From positions 1-64,000 of the forward strand of contig DASZUS010000025.1 in the NCBI GenBank assembly GCA_035547515.1: 64,000 nt of DNA. Reading direction: 5' to 3'. Positions 48,853 through 58,099 of this stretch are shown one piece after another. The stretch's first letter is position 1, and each line of letters starts with the position of its first letter. Position numbers and translations under genes: made by a program. The notes beneath the pieces were generated by a model that saw only the letters and a list, made by a program, of their open reading frames with translations, ran no database searches and was not told where the DNA came from. The stretch comes from DASZTV01 sp035547515. GTDB taxonomy: Bacteria; Actinomycetota; Actinomycetes; JAFAQI01.

Positions 48853-51384
48853 TCAGGAGTACGACGGCGGCGCCGCGTCGAGTGAGCGCGCCCAAGCCGT
48901 CCGACGGCGGCTCGTGACAAGCCGCAGCGTCGCGCCGCGGTCGACATCGGCGAAGCGCAACCAGGCCCGATCCAACCGCCTGCCGTCGAGCGTCGCGCGC
49001 GCGACGTACGGCGTCGCGCGGCTCGCGCCGGCAGCCAGCAGCCGCAGCCTCCGGCCGTGCGGCAGCGCCACGACCACGCGCGAGAACCTCGGCGCGCCGA
49101 CGGCGATGACGTCGTCGCCGGGGATCGCCGGGTAGAGGCCGATCGCGTTCCAGATCCACCAAGAGGTCATCGTCCCGCCGTCGATGTTGCCTGGGTAGCC
49201 ATCGGGCGTCGGCGAGTAGAGGGTGTCGAGCGCGCGATGCACGACGGACTCGGTGAGGTCGGGTCGACCCGCCCAGAGGTACTCGTACGGAGTGTCGAGC
49301 TGCGGCTCGTTGCCGAGGAACGCGTACGCCGAGCTCGGCCCCGCATTAAGCCGGGTGAAGAGCAGGTTGAGGCGCGCCACGAATGGCTTCGCGCCACCGA
49401 TCGCCCGGCGCAGGCCGCCGACGTCATACGGGACCATGAACGTGTATTGGCTGCCGTCGCCCTCGACGAAGCCGTGCGCCGGGCCGGTCCTGCCGATCGG
49501 CAGGAACACCCCGCTCGCGCTTCGCGGCTCGACGTAGCCGTCCGTGCTGTCGAAGTCGGCCCGCCACCAGGCAGCCCGCGAGGCGAACTCGCGTTGTGTC
49601 GCCCGGTCGTGGACCGCTGCGGCAAGCCGCGAGGTCGCGAAGTCGGCCTCGGCGTACTCGAGCGACGTCGAGGCGCTGCCCCAGACGACGTCCGGGCTGG
49701 CGAGGAAGACGATGCCGCCGGTCGTGTTCGTCGACGTGTCGAGCTCGACGGGGACATAGTGGCGAGCGAGGTACGCCGGGTTGCCGGGCCGCTCGGCGTA
49801 GTAACCGCCGCCCAGCGTCTCCGGTCCCAGCAGCGTCGGAAGCAGCACCGACGCGGACTCGTCGTCGACGCCGTTGCTGGCCGCACCGTGCACCGCCGCG
49901 GCGAGGGCGGCTCGGCGGTTGAAGCCGCGGACGCCGAACGCCTCGAGGTCGGCGAGGAACGGGATTGCCGGGTCTCCCACCATGATGTCGGGGCTCGCGC
50001 CGACCACCGGCCAGCGCGGCAGGAAGCCGGCTACGCGCTCGTCCTCGAGCAGGCTGCGCGCCATGTCCCGTGCCGCGCGCGGAGCGAGGAGTGCGAGCAG
50101 CTGCGCGTGGGTCCGATACTCGTCCCACAGGCTCATCTGGCTGTACGCCGTCCATCCGCGCGCCCGATGGATGCGACCGTCAAGGGCGGGAAAGCGGCCA
50201 TCGACGTCGCTGACGGTCTGCGGGGACAGCAGGGACTGGTAGAGGGCGGTCGCCAGCATCCGCCGGTCCGATGACGTGCCGCCCGCCACGCGGATCCGGC
50301 CCATCAGCCCCGCCCAGTGCCGCGCCGTCTCACGCTGAACCTCGCCGACGCTCTTTCCCGCAACCTCGCGGTCGAGCGCCTGCCGCGCGCCCGCGGCGCT
50401 GACGTAGGACATCCCGACGCGGACGCCGACCGATCGCGACGCATCGGCCGCGAACCGGAGGACGGCGCCCGCCTGCGCGGTGTCGCTCAAGGCATCCGGG
50501 AGCGGGGGGATGCCCCCACCTGGCACGTCGCCGAGGCCGCTCGGCGCATAGCTCGTCGCGGACGTACCGCCTTCGACCAGCCTCTGCCGGCGCCAGACCG
50601 CATAGCTCGTGAACCCGCGATCGAAGCGCAGCAGGACATGCAGCGTGTAGCCGACCGGCTGCTCGCAGAAGCGGCCGCTGCGCACGGCGACCTCGACCTC
50701 GTGGCGCGCAGGCAGGATCCGGACCGCGCTCCTGACGTCTGGCGTCTCGCTGCCCCCGCCGTTGACGACGACCGTGCGCGTGCCTGCCGGCGCCGGGAAG
50801 GTGATGCGTCCCGCGCCAGCGCGCGTGGCAGCGGCGAGGTCGACGCCGATCGCCTTCGCCGTACCTGGGTCGAGGACCACCGAGTAGCGACCGGGCGATG
50901 CCGACTCGTGGCCGTGGTCGAAGCTCGCGGTCAGCGCCGGGTCCATGTTCGTGCTCAGCAGGTGTGCCGGGCTCGCGGTGATCGCGGCGGTGGTCGGCAT
51001 GATCGGCACGTCGCCGAAGCCGGCGCATCCTCCGCCCTGGAACCGGTCGAGGTCGAAGCCGGTGATCTTGGTGTCGGAGTAGGTGTAGCCCGCGCCGAAC
51101 GCGACCGAGTCGGGGCTCGTCCGCGGTCCCCAGGAGAGCATCCCGAACGGGGCGGTCGCGGCCGGGCTCATGTTGCCCGCGCTGCCTCCGGTGTGCTGGT
51201 CGGCGAGGGTGGTGTCGGTGCCGGCGAACACGTTTGCCATCCGGACCAGCGCGGCCCCGGTGCTCAGATGCCCGCTCGACGGCGGCCCGCCTCCCGGCGC
51301 CACGGTCCTTGCGCTCACGTGCCCGAACGGCGTTGCGCCGGCCAGCACCGCGACGGCGGCAGCAACCGCGAACTGACCTCGCAT
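48853..51384 (-). CDS. Secreted glycoside hydrolase family 92 alpha-mannosidase
   Basis: 843-residue exported calcium-dependent exo-alpha-mannosidase. Signal peptide (FAVAAAVAVLAGATPFG), N-terminal beta-sandwich, then an (alpha/alpha)6 catalytic domain. Family blocks: VFAGTDTTLADQHTGGSAGNMSPAATAPFGM near the N terminus (in two parts), YSDTKITGFDLDRFQGGGC, MSLWDEYRTHAQ, EGDGSQYTFMVPYDVGGL with its acidic catalytic region and GNIDGGTMTSWWIWNAIGLYP. It would trim mannans or N-glycan-like mannose from fungi or plants. ATG at 51384; its promoter must share the 135-bp gap with the sulfate-binding gene. Confidence 0.9.
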   Translation of the reverse strand: MRGQFAVAAAVAVLAGATPFGHVSARTVAPGGGPPSSGHLSTGAALVRMANVFAGTDTTLADQHTGGSAGNMSPAATAPFGMLSWGPRTSPDSVAFGAGYTYSDTKITGFDLDRFQGGGCAGFGDVPIMPTTAAITASPAHLLSTNMDPALTASFDHGHESASPGRYSVVLDPGTAKAIGVDLAAATRAGAGRITFPAPAGTRTVVVNGGGSETPDVRSAVRILPARHEVEVAVRSGRFCEQPVGYTLHVLLRFDRGFTSYAVWRRQRLVEGGTSATSYAPSGLGDVPGGGIPPLPDALSDTAQAGAVLRFAADASRSVGVRVGMSYVSAAGARQALDREVAGKSVGEVQRETARHWAGLMGRIRVAGGTSSDRRMLATALYQSLLSPQTVSDVDGRFPALDGRIHRARGWTAYSQMSLWDEYRTHAQLLALLAPRAARDMARSLLEDERVAGFLPRWPVVGASPDIMVGDPAIPFLADLEAFGVRGFNRRAALAAAVHGAASNGVDDESASVLLPTLLGPETLGGGYYAERPGNPAYLARHYVPVELDTSTNTTGGIVFLASPDVVWGSASTSLEYAEADFATSRLAAAVHDRATQREFASRAAWWRADFDSTDGYVEPRSASGVFLPIGRTGPAHGFVEGDGSQYTFMVPYDVGGLRRAIGGAKPFVARLNLLFTRLNAGPSSAYAFLGNEPQLDTPYEYLWAGRPDLTESVVHRALDTLYSPTPDGYPGNIDGGTMTSWWIWNAIGLYPAIPGDDVIAVGAPRFSRVVVALPHGRRLRLLAAGASRATPYVARATLDGRRLDRAWLRFADVDRGATLRLVTSRRRTAWARSLDAAPPSYS

Positions 51385-51431
51385 GACCAGGCAAGTATCC
51401 CGGCCGAGCGCCCACCTTGCCCCGAGCCAGC

Positions 51432-51460
51432 TTGACAACTTCCCATTTCTTGATGAAGAT
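51432..51460 (+). promoter_or_regulatory. Probable promoter of the sulfate import operon
   Basis: A consensus -35 TTGACA (51432-51437) is followed after 17 bp by GAAGAT (51455-51460), a fair -10. The surrounding stretch to about 51478 is unusually A+T-rich for this window (TTAGTTAAAT), as expected of a regulated promoter. No riboswitch recognised. Confidence 0.5.
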
Positions 51461-51519
51461 AGTCGTGTTAGTTAAATCGGTCGTCTGGATGCAGACTCGT
51501 TGGAAGGCGCGACAGCAAC

Positions 51520-52539
51520 GTGACCACGAACAAGCGGATCATTGCCGGCCTCGGCGCGGTTGCCCTACTCGGCCTGACCGCAGCGTGCGGGAGCTCCTCC
51601 TCGGGCGGATCAGGAAGCTCGAGCAGCGACAAGACGATCAACCTGGTCGCCTACTCGACGCCGCAGAAGGCGTACGAGAAGCTGCTGCCCGCATTCCAAG
51701 CGACCGCCGCCGGCGCAGGCGTCAAGCTCAACGGCTCGTACGGCGCCTCGGGCACCCAGGAGCGCGCTGTCGAGAGCGGCCAGCCCGCTGACATCGTTGA
51801 GTTCTCGCGCAGCTCCGACATGGACAAGCTCGTCGCGGCCGGACTCGTGCCCGCCAGCTGGGACGCGAACCAGTACCACGGGATCATCACCGACTCGGTG
51901 GCGACGCTGATCGTGCGGAAGGGCAACCCCCTGCACATCACGAACTGGGACGACCTGATCAAGCCGGGCGTCAAGGTCGTCACCCCCAACCCGCTGAGCT
52001 CGGGCAGCGCGTGCTGGAACCTGATGGCGGCGTACGGCGCGCAGCTGAAGGAAGGCAAGACGGCCGCGCAGGCGCTGGCGTTCGTCAAGGAGCTCCTGCA
52101 GCACACCGTCTCGCTGCCGGACAGCGGCTCGGACGCCACCGCGGCATTCGTCGGCGGGACCGGTGACGTGCTGATCGGCTACGAGAACGAAGCCATCGAA
52201 GCCGAGCAGGCCGGCGACGCGGTGCAGTACGTCACCCCGCCGGACACCATCCTCATCGAGAACCCCATCGCGGTGACCAGCGAGGCGAAGAACCCGACGC
52301 TGGACAAGTCGTTCATCGACTTCCTGTACTCCGACGCCGGCCAGAAGATCTTCGCCTCCGAGGGCTACCGGCCGGTCGTCACCGCCGACCTCAACCCGAA
52401 GACCTTCCCGAAGCCGAGCGGCCTGTTCACGATCGACTCGCTCGGCGGCTGGACGAAGGTCAACGACGAGTTCTTCGACGCCACCAACGGCTCCATCACC
52501 AAGATCCTCAACGATCTGGGTGACGGCGCCAGTGGCTGA
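51520..52539 (+). CDS. sbp: Sulfate-binding lipoprotein of ABC importer
   Basis: 339-residue periplasmic-type binding lipoprotein that captures sulfate or thiosulfate. Lipobox LTAACGSSS at the N terminus; the mature part has SYGASGTQERAVESGQPADIVEFS, where Ser/Gly backbone groups bind the anion, and the family blocks GVKVVTPNPLSSGSACWNLMAAYG and YENEAIEAE. Followed directly by the two permeases and the ATPase. GTG start at 51520; the ribosome-binding site is weak (GGAAGG is too distant). Confidence 0.92.
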   Translation: MTTNKRIIAGLGAVALLGLTAACGSSSSGGSGSSSSDKTINLVAYSTPQKAYEKLLPAFQATAAGAGVKLNGSYGASGTQERAVESGQPADIVEFSRSSDMDKLVAAGLVPASWDANQYHGIITDSVATLIVRKGNPLHITNWDDLIKPGVKVVTPNPLSSGSACWNLMAAYGAQLKEGKTAAQALAFVKELLQHTVSLPDSGSDATAAFVGGTGDVLIGYENEAIEAEQAGDAVQYVTPPDTILIENPIAVTSEAKNPTLDKSFIDFLYSDAGQKIFASEGYRPVVTADLNPKTFPKPSGLFTIDSLGGWTKVNDEFFDATNGSITKILNDLGDGASG

Positions 52540-53371
52540 CGCCGCTCTGCCGGGTAGGTCCTATGCCCCGAAGGCCCGCCCCCGCCGCTGGTCGCTCGCG
52601 CGGCCAGTCGTCGCGGGGGTGGGGCCGGGGCTGTCGATGCTCTACCTGTCCCTGCTCGTCGGGCTGCCGGTCGCGGCCGTTGTCAGCCAGTCCGCGCACC
52701 ACACGTTCTGGTCCAGCATCAGCCAGGCGCACACCCGATCGGTGCTCGAGTTCACCGTGCTGGTCGCGCTTGCGGCGGCCGTCATCGACGCGGTCACCGG
52801 TGTCGCGCTGGCCTGGGTCCTGGTGCGAGACGACTTCCCGGGCAAGCGCGTCGTCAACGCTCTGATCGACCTGCCCTTCGCGCTTCCCACAATCGTCGCA
52901 GGCCTGGTCCTGCTCAGCCTCTACGGGCCGGACACCCCGGTCGGGATCGACGTGGCAGGGACCCGCGTCGCAGTCCTGTTCGCCTTGCTGTTCGTGACGC
53001 TGCCGTTCGTCACTCGCGCGGTGCAACCGGTCCTGCTCACTCTCGAGCGCGACGTTGAGGACGCCGCCGCGTGCCTCGGCGCGAAGCCATGGACGATCTT
53101 TCGCCGGATCATCCTGCCGGCGATCCTGCCGGCAACTCTTACCGGCGCGTCACTGGCCTTCGCTCGCGCGCTGGGCGAGTTCGGGTCCGTCGTCTTGATC
53201 TCGGGCAACCTGCCCCGTACCGAAATCGCCTCGCAGGTGATCTTCCAGGACGTCGAGAACGGCGTGCCGCAAGCCGCCGCCGCGATCGGCGTCGTACTGC
53301 TTGCGATGGCGCTCGTCGTCTTCGTCGTCACCGGCCTCGTGACCCGCCGCAACGCGGTCCGCCACGGATGA
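52520..53371 (+). CDS. cysT: Sulfate ABC transporter permease CysT
   Basis: 283 residues with six predicted spans and the permease EAA-type loop that contacts the ATPase (DVEDAAACLGAKPWTIFRRIILPAILP). First permease of the sulfate importer. GTG at 52520 overlaps the end of sbp by 20 bp; GTG 52532 (8-bp overlap) is the alternative. CysT and CysW heterodimers form the channel. Confidence 0.9.
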   Translation: MTAPVADAALPGRSYAPKARPRRWSLARPVVAGVGPGLSMLYLSLLVGLPVAAVVSQSAHHTFWSSISQAHTRSVLEFTVLVALAAAVIDAVTGVALAWVLVRDDFPGKRVVNALIDLPFALPTIVAGLVLLSLYGPDTPVGIDVAGTRVAVLFALLFVTLPFVTRAVQPVLLTLERDVEDAAACLGAKPWTIFRRIILPAILPATLTGASLAFARALGEFGSVVLISGNLPRTEIASQVIFQDVENGVPQAAAAIGVVLLAMALVVFVVTGLVTRRNAVRHG

Positions 53372-53392
53372 GCGCCATGGATAGGCGCACGT

Positions 53393-54205
53393 GTGAGAGC
53401 CATGGGTAAGCACGCGCTGCGGTACTCGGTGCTGCTCTACCTCGCGGCGTTGCTGGTCGCCCCTGTCGTCATGGTCGGCTACCGGACCTTCGAGCACGGC
53501 TTCTCCCCGGTGTGGGACGCGTTGTCGAGCCACGACGCGGTTTCGGCGCTGAAGCTTTCGCTGCTGATCACCGTCATCGCGGTCCCGATCAACATCGTGT
53601 TCGGCGTCACCACTGGCTGGCTGCTGGCGCGACGACGGATGCCGCTGCCATGGCTGGTCGACGCCCTGATCAACCTGCCGTTCGCGATGTCGCCGGTGGT
53701 CGTCGGGCTCGCCGTCTTCGTGCTCTACAGCCGCACGGGATGGATCGGGACCTACCTGTTCTCCCACGGCATCCCGGTGCTGTTCACGTGGAAAGCCATG
53801 ACAATCGCGACGATCTTCGTGAGCCTGCCGTTCGTCGTGCGTGAGGTCGTGCCGGTGCTCGAGGAGCTCGGCACGGAGCAGGAGCAAGCCGCTGCAGTGC
53901 TCGGCGCCTCACAGCTGCAGGCGTTCTTCCGGGTAACGCTGCCGGCCATCAGGTGGGCAGTCGTCTACGGGACGATCCTCACGGTCGCGCGCTCCCTCGG
54001 TGAGTACGGCGCCGTGAACATCGTGTCGAGCAACGTCGTGGGACAGACGCTGACACTGCCGCTCTATGTCAACAACCGCGTCAACCAGCTCGACCCGCAA
54101 GCTGCTTACAGCGCAGGTCTGCTGCTGGCCGTCCTCTCCCTTCTCATCCTCGTCGGCATGACCACCTTCAGCAGCCGGCGACGCCAGCCGGAGGCTGCCG
54201 AATGA
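53393..54205 (+). CDS. cysW: Sulfate ABC transporter permease CysW
   Basis: 270 residues, six spans, with the EAA-type loop EELGTEQEQAAAVLGASQLQAFFRVTLPAI (read in two parts) and SLGEYGAVNIVSSN typical of CysW. It pairs with CysT. The start could be GTG 53393 (GGATAGG upstream) or ATG 53402. Its stop overlaps the cysA start as ATGA. Confidence 0.9.
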   Translation: MRAMGKHALRYSVLLYLAALLVAPVVMVGYRTFEHGFSPVWDALSSHDAVSALKLSLLITVIAVPINIVFGVTTGWLLARRRMPLPWLVDALINLPFAMSPVVVGLAVFVLYSRTGWIGTYLFSHGIPVLFTWKAMTIATIFVSLPFVVREVVPVLEELGTEQEQAAAVLGASQLQAFFRVTLPAIRWAVVYGTILTVARSLGEYGAVNIVSSNVVGQTLTLPLYVNNRVNQLDPQAAYSAGLLLAVLSLLILVGMTTFSSRRRQPEAAE

Positions 54206-55152
54206 GCATCACCGTTCGAGACGTGAGCAAGTCCTTCGGCGACTTCCACGCCCTGGTCGATGTCAGCGTCGACATCGAGGCCGGCCACCTGACCGCCGTA
54301 CTCGGCCCCAGTGGCGGCGGCAAGTCGACACTGCTGCGGATCATCGCGGGCCTCGAGACCGCCGACCGCGGCCACGTGGAGATCGATGGCGTCGACGTGA
54401 CGAACGTGCCGGCGCGGCAGCGCGGCATCGGATTCGTCTTCCAGCATTACGCGGCGTTCACCCACATGACCGTCTGGGAGAACGTCGCCTTCGGCCTGAA
54501 GATCCAGAAAGCGCCGAAGGACCGGATCAAGACACGCGTGGCCGAGCTGCTTTCGCTGGTCCACCTCGACGGGTTCGCCTCGCGCTACCCCGCGGAGCTC
54601 TCCGGTGGTCAGCGCCAGCGCATGGCACTGGCTCGGGCCCTTGCCGTCGAGCCAGGGCTGCTGCTGCTCGACGAGCCGTTCGGCGCTCTCGACGTGAAGG
54701 TCCGCCAAGAGCTCCGCGACTGGCTGCGCCGGCTGCACGACGAGGTCCACACGACCACGATCTTCGTGACACACGATCAGGAGGAGGCGATGGAGATCGC
54801 CGACCGGATCATCGTCGTCAACCACGGGAGGATCGAGCAGGCGGGGAGGCCGGAAGAGCTCTACGACCGGCCTGCAAACGACTTCGTGATGGGCTTCCTC
54901 GGCCCGGTCACCAGGCTCGGCGGCCAGCTCGTTCGGCCCCACGACATCCAGGTCTCGACCAAGGCAACCGCGGGGGCCCAGCACGCGACCTTGGAACGCG
55001 TCGTCTCACTCGGCTTCGAGACCCGCATCGTCGCGGCTCCCGCGGACGGCGCCGAGCCGGTCACCGTCCAGCTCACCCGCAACCAGGTGCACGAGCTCGA
55101 CCTCGGCGTCGGCAGCGACGTCTACCTCACCGCCCTCGCGAGGGCGAGCTAG
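54202..55152 (+). CDS. cysA: Sulfate ABC transporter ATPase CysA
   Basis: 316-residue ABC ATPase powering the importer. Walker A GPSGGGKST, Q-loop, signature LSGGQRQRMALARALA, Walker B LLLLDEPFGALD and switch His in IFVTHDQEEAME. A short TOBE-like C-terminal region (about 240-316) follows, with VRPHDIQVS. ATG overlaps the cysW stop. The last 4 bp overlap the convergent CPBP gene. Confidence 0.93.
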   Translation: MSITVRDVSKSFGDFHALVDVSVDIEAGHLTAVLGPSGGGKSTLLRIIAGLETADRGHVEIDGVDVTNVPARQRGIGFVFQHYAAFTHMTVWENVAFGLKIQKAPKDRIKTRVAELLSLVHLDGFASRYPAELSGGQRQRMALARALAVEPGLLLLDEPFGALDVKVRQELRDWLRRLHDEVHTTTIFVTHDQEEAMEIADRIIVVNHGRIEQAGRPEELYDRPANDFVMGFLGPVTRLGGQLVRPHDIQVSTKATAGAQHATLERVVSLGFETRIVAAPADGAEPVTVQLTRNQVHELDLGVGSDVYLTALARAS

Positions 55153-56384
55153 GAGGTCAGCACCGCGATCGACAGCGACACCACGTCGAAGGCGAAGTGA
55201 GTGAAGATCGCGCGGCCCAGCCGACCGTGCTTCTGGAACGACCGGGTGACGAGGTACCCGACCGGCATGGTCGCGAGGAATGCCACGCCGTAGTACACGT
55301 GGTAGGACTCGCGTACGGCGAAGCTGATCCAGAACGCGGGCCATCGCGCGAACCCCAGCTGGGCCAGCCGGGTCAGGAAGTAGCCGTTGACCACTACCTC
55401 CTCGTTGACTGCGGTGGTTGCCGAGAGCAGTACGGCGTAGATCAGGTAGTACGCCGGGACGTGGGAGTCCGACGCGGTGTTGGTGAGCTTGCCGCCGTCG
55501 ACGGACAGCAGCGCCGCCACCGCGCCGGTGAGGACCCACGAGGCGGCGAGCAGGCCGAGCGCATTGATCGCGTCGCGGCCGAGTCCCGCGCGCTGCAAGC
55601 CGAGCACTGCCGGCGGCTGTCCGCTCCGCGCGAGCTGCAGCAGCGCGATCGGCACCACGAGGGCAGTCGTGAGATAGCCGAAGACGAGCAAGACGAGGCT
55701 CACGCCGGGGTGATGGCGCAGGGGCAGGTCGAACTCGTTGAGATCACTGACTCCCCCGATGTGCTGGGCGAGGATCGTGACCGCCGCAGCGATGCCGGGC
55801 AGCGCCATCGCCGCGACGACGAAGCCGGTTTCCCATCCCAGCCACCGGCGCGGCGCTCCGTCCGCGACCGGGGACACGGTCTGCGGGGTCAACCCTGGGT
55901 CGCGGGTCGCGAGCGGCAGCAGGCCGCCGGCGGCGAGGCGGTCGCGGTCGGACAGCGCAGCGGCGACGTTGGTCTGGGTCTGGCCGAAGCCCTGCGCGAG
56001 GTGGCGGATCCGTCCGATCCACTCGCTGTCGCTCGCACCGGCGATCGTCCAGCTGGCCGGGATGGTGCGGCCGTCCGCGCAGACGACGATCACCCGCTGG
56101 TAGCGCCCGCGCGCCACAGGTTCGATCGCAAGACCGAGGACGTCGACCCGGTCGAGCCGGTACGTCGAAAGGATGTCGCGTACCGTCGCCTGCGTCGGCT
56201 CGAGCCGTAGCCCGACGAGAAAGATGCGGCAGAACAGCGCGGCCAGTGCCACGGCGACGATCGCTGCCACCGCCCGAGTGCCGCCGTCGGTGCCGCTCAC
56301 GAAGAGCACCGGCACGGTGACGAGGAGCACGACACCGGCCAGGGCCGCCACGCCCCCGACGAGCCCGTCGTTCCTGACGCGCAT
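55149..56384 (-). CDS. CPBP-family intramembrane protein
   Basis: 411 residues. Two N-terminal spans, a soluble ~100-residue insert (about 55-165) and at least six C-terminal spans containing the CPBP (Rce1-like) motifs: NEEVVVNGYF, FAVRESYHVYYG and HFAFDVV. The family's first motif is usually EExxxR; here Asn occupies the Arg position, so protease activity is uncertain. The gene lies 11 bp after the aminotransferase stop. ATG 56384 is chosen. Confidence 0.8.
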   Translation of the reverse strand: MRVRNDGLVGGVAALAGVVLLVTVPVLFVSGTDGGTRAVAAIVAVALAALFCRIFLVGLRLEPTQATVRDILSTYRLDRVDVLGLAIEPVARGRYQRVIVVCADGRTIPASWTIAGASDSEWIGRIRHLAQGFGQTQTNVAAALSDRDRLAAGGLLPLATRDPGLTPQTVSPVADGAPRRWLGWETGFVVAAMALPGIAAAVTILAQHIGGVSDLNEFDLPLRHHPGVSLVLLVFGYLTTALVVPIALLQLARSGQPPAVLGLQRAGLGRDAINALGLLAASWVLTGAVAALLSVDGGKLTNTASDSHVPAYYLIYAVLLSATTAVNEEVVVNGYFLTRLAQLGFARWPAFWISFAVRESYHVYYGVAFLATMPVGYLVTRSFQKHGRLGRAIFTHFAFDVVSLSIAVLTS

Positions 56385-56395
56385 CGACGCGTTGG

Positions 56396-57451
56396 TCAGG
56401 CCGGCCGGGCGGCAGCCCAGGAGCGCGCGAGCGCCAGGAACGTGTCGTTCTCGTCGGGCAAGCCGATCGTCACCCGGACGCCCTCGCCGGCGAACGGGCG
56501 TACCAGGACATTGCCCTGTGCGCAGTGCTGCCCGAAGTCGGCGGCATCGCGAAGCGGTAGCCACACGAAGTTCGCCTGCGAGGGCGGCACGTCGTACCCG
56601 ACGTCGCGCAGCGCGGCTGTCACCCGCTCCCGCTCCGCGACAGTCAGTGCCGCCCGCTGTGCCACCACTGCCTCGTCGCCGAGGGCGGCAACCGCGCACT
56701 GCTGCGCGAGAGCGCTGACGCTGAACGGGACCTGGGTCTTGCGGACCGCCTGGACCACCTCCGCAGCGCCGATGCAGTAGCCCACCCGCAAGCCGGCGAG
56801 GGCGAAGGCCTTGGAGAAGGTCCGGGTGACGACGACATTCGGCCGGTCACGGAAGGCGACCAGGGCGTCGGGCACGAGCGCGGGGTCGGTGTAGTGGTGA
56901 TAGGCCTCGTCGACGACGACGAGCACGTCGTCGGGCAGATCGTCCACGAAGGGGATCAGCTCGCCGCCCACTGCCGTGCCGGTCGGGTTGTTCGGGTTGC
57001 AGACGATGACGAGCCTGGTTCGCGGGGTGATCGCGCGCGCCATGGCATCGAGGTCGTGGACGCTTTCACGCAGCGGGACCTGCACGGAGGATCCGCCGGC
57101 CACCGTCGTGATGATCGGGTAGGCCTCGAAGGCGCGCCAGCCGTACACGACCTCGTCGCCCTGGTCGACCACCGCTGATGCGATCTGGCCGACCACCTCG
57201 ACGCTGCCTGCGCCGACCGCGACCTGCTCCGGCGCCACCTCGTGGTAGCGCGCGATCGCGTCGATGAGCCCCGCAGCAGACATGTCCGGGTAGCGGCTGA
57301 CGCCTGCGGTCAGACCGTCGATCGTCGCCGCAACGGAGGGCAGCAGGCCGTACGGCGACTCGTTGCTGGCCAGCACGATCGCGCCCGGCGCCTTGCGCCC
57401 GGCGACGTACGCCGGAAGCTGCGCCATGGCGTCACGAAGTCGGACGGTCAC
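56396..57451 (-). CDS. HisC/Pat-type aminotransferase
   Basis: 351-residue class I/II PLP aminotransferase of the histidinol-phosphate/aromatic type. Blocks: LASNESPYGLLP, CNPNNPTGTAV, VVDEAYHHYTD (cofactor Asp), PLP Lys in TRTFSKAFALAGLRVGY, and the substrate Arg region near the end. No other his genes are nearby, so it may be the aromatic-amino-acid (pat) or a duplicate HisC. GTG start at 57451; 37 bp separate it from the divergent DUF664 gene. Confidence 0.88.
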   Translation of the reverse strand: MTVRLRDAMAQLPAYVAGRKAPGAIVLASNESPYGLLPSVAATIDGLTAGVSRYPDMSAAGLIDAIARYHEVAPEQVAVGAGSVEVVGQIASAVVDQGDEVVYGWRAFEAYPIITTVAGGSSVQVPLRESVHDLDAMARAITPRTRLVIVCNPNNPTGTAVGGELIPFVDDLPDDVLVVVDEAYHHYTDPALVPDALVAFRDRPNVVVTRTFSKAFALAGLRVGYCIGAAEVVQAVRKTQVPFSVSALAQQCAVAALGDEAVVAQRAALTVAERERVTAALRDVGYDVPPSQANFVWLPLRDAADFGQHCAQGNVLVRPFAGEGVRVTIGLPDENDTFLALARSWAAARPA

Positions 57452-57488
57452 GGCGTACAGCCTGCCTCACGGTGGGCAGGATGATGCC

Positions 57489-58079
57489 GTGGACACCGAC
57501 GCCGACCTCAAGCCCGTGCTGAAGCGCTATCTCGATCGCGGCCGTGAGGCAATCCTCTGGAAGCTCGACGGGCTCTCGGAATACGACGTTCGCCGACCGA
57601 TGGTCGACAGCGGCACCAACCTGCTCGGCCTGGTGAAGCACCTCACGTACGGCGAGGCCTGGTACTTCGGCAACTGTTTCGGGCGGCCATTCGAGGACTA
57701 CGTCGACGATTGGGAGACCAACCCCGAGCCGAACCACGACATGTACGCGCGCGAGGACGAGTCGCGGGAGCTCATCGTCGACCGCTTCCACCGCGCGTGC
57801 GCTCACGCCGACGCGACGATCCAGGCACTCCCGCTAGACGCCGTCGGGCACGTGCCGTGGTGGACCGGGAGATATGGCCCCGAAGCGTCACTCGGTTGGT
57901 TGATGGTGCACGTCGCCACCGAGACCCACCGCCACGCAGGCCACGCCGACATCCTGCGCGAGCTCATCGACGGGCAGGCCGGAGTCAGCGCGCAGAACCC
58001 CAACCTGCCGGACGTCAGCCCCGGCTTCTGGCAGGCCTACCGCGGCCGCCTCGAGCAAATCGCGCGCTCGGCCTCCTAG
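57489..58079 (+). CDS. DinB-like DUF664 (mycothiol-transferase-type) protein
   Basis: 196-residue four-helix-bundle protein of the DinB/DUF664 group. Metal-binding His residues are placed in LVKHLTYGEAWYFGNCFG and HVATETHRHAGHADILREL, the typical pattern. Several relatives are mycothiol-dependent transferases, consistent with an actinomycete. GTG start at 57489. It converges on the coiled-coil gene with 20 bp between stops. Confidence 0.85.
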   Translation: MDTDADLKPVLKRYLDRGREAILWKLDGLSEYDVRRPMVDSGTNLLGLVKHLTYGEAWYFGNCFGRPFEDYVDDWETNPEPNHDMYAREDESRELIVDRFHRACAHADATIQALPLDAVGHVPWWTGRYGPEASLGWLMVHVATETHRHAGHADILRELIDGQAGVSAQNPNLPDVSPGFWQAYRGRLEQIARSAS

Positions 58080-58099
58080 CTCGCAAGTGTCGCCCGCGA

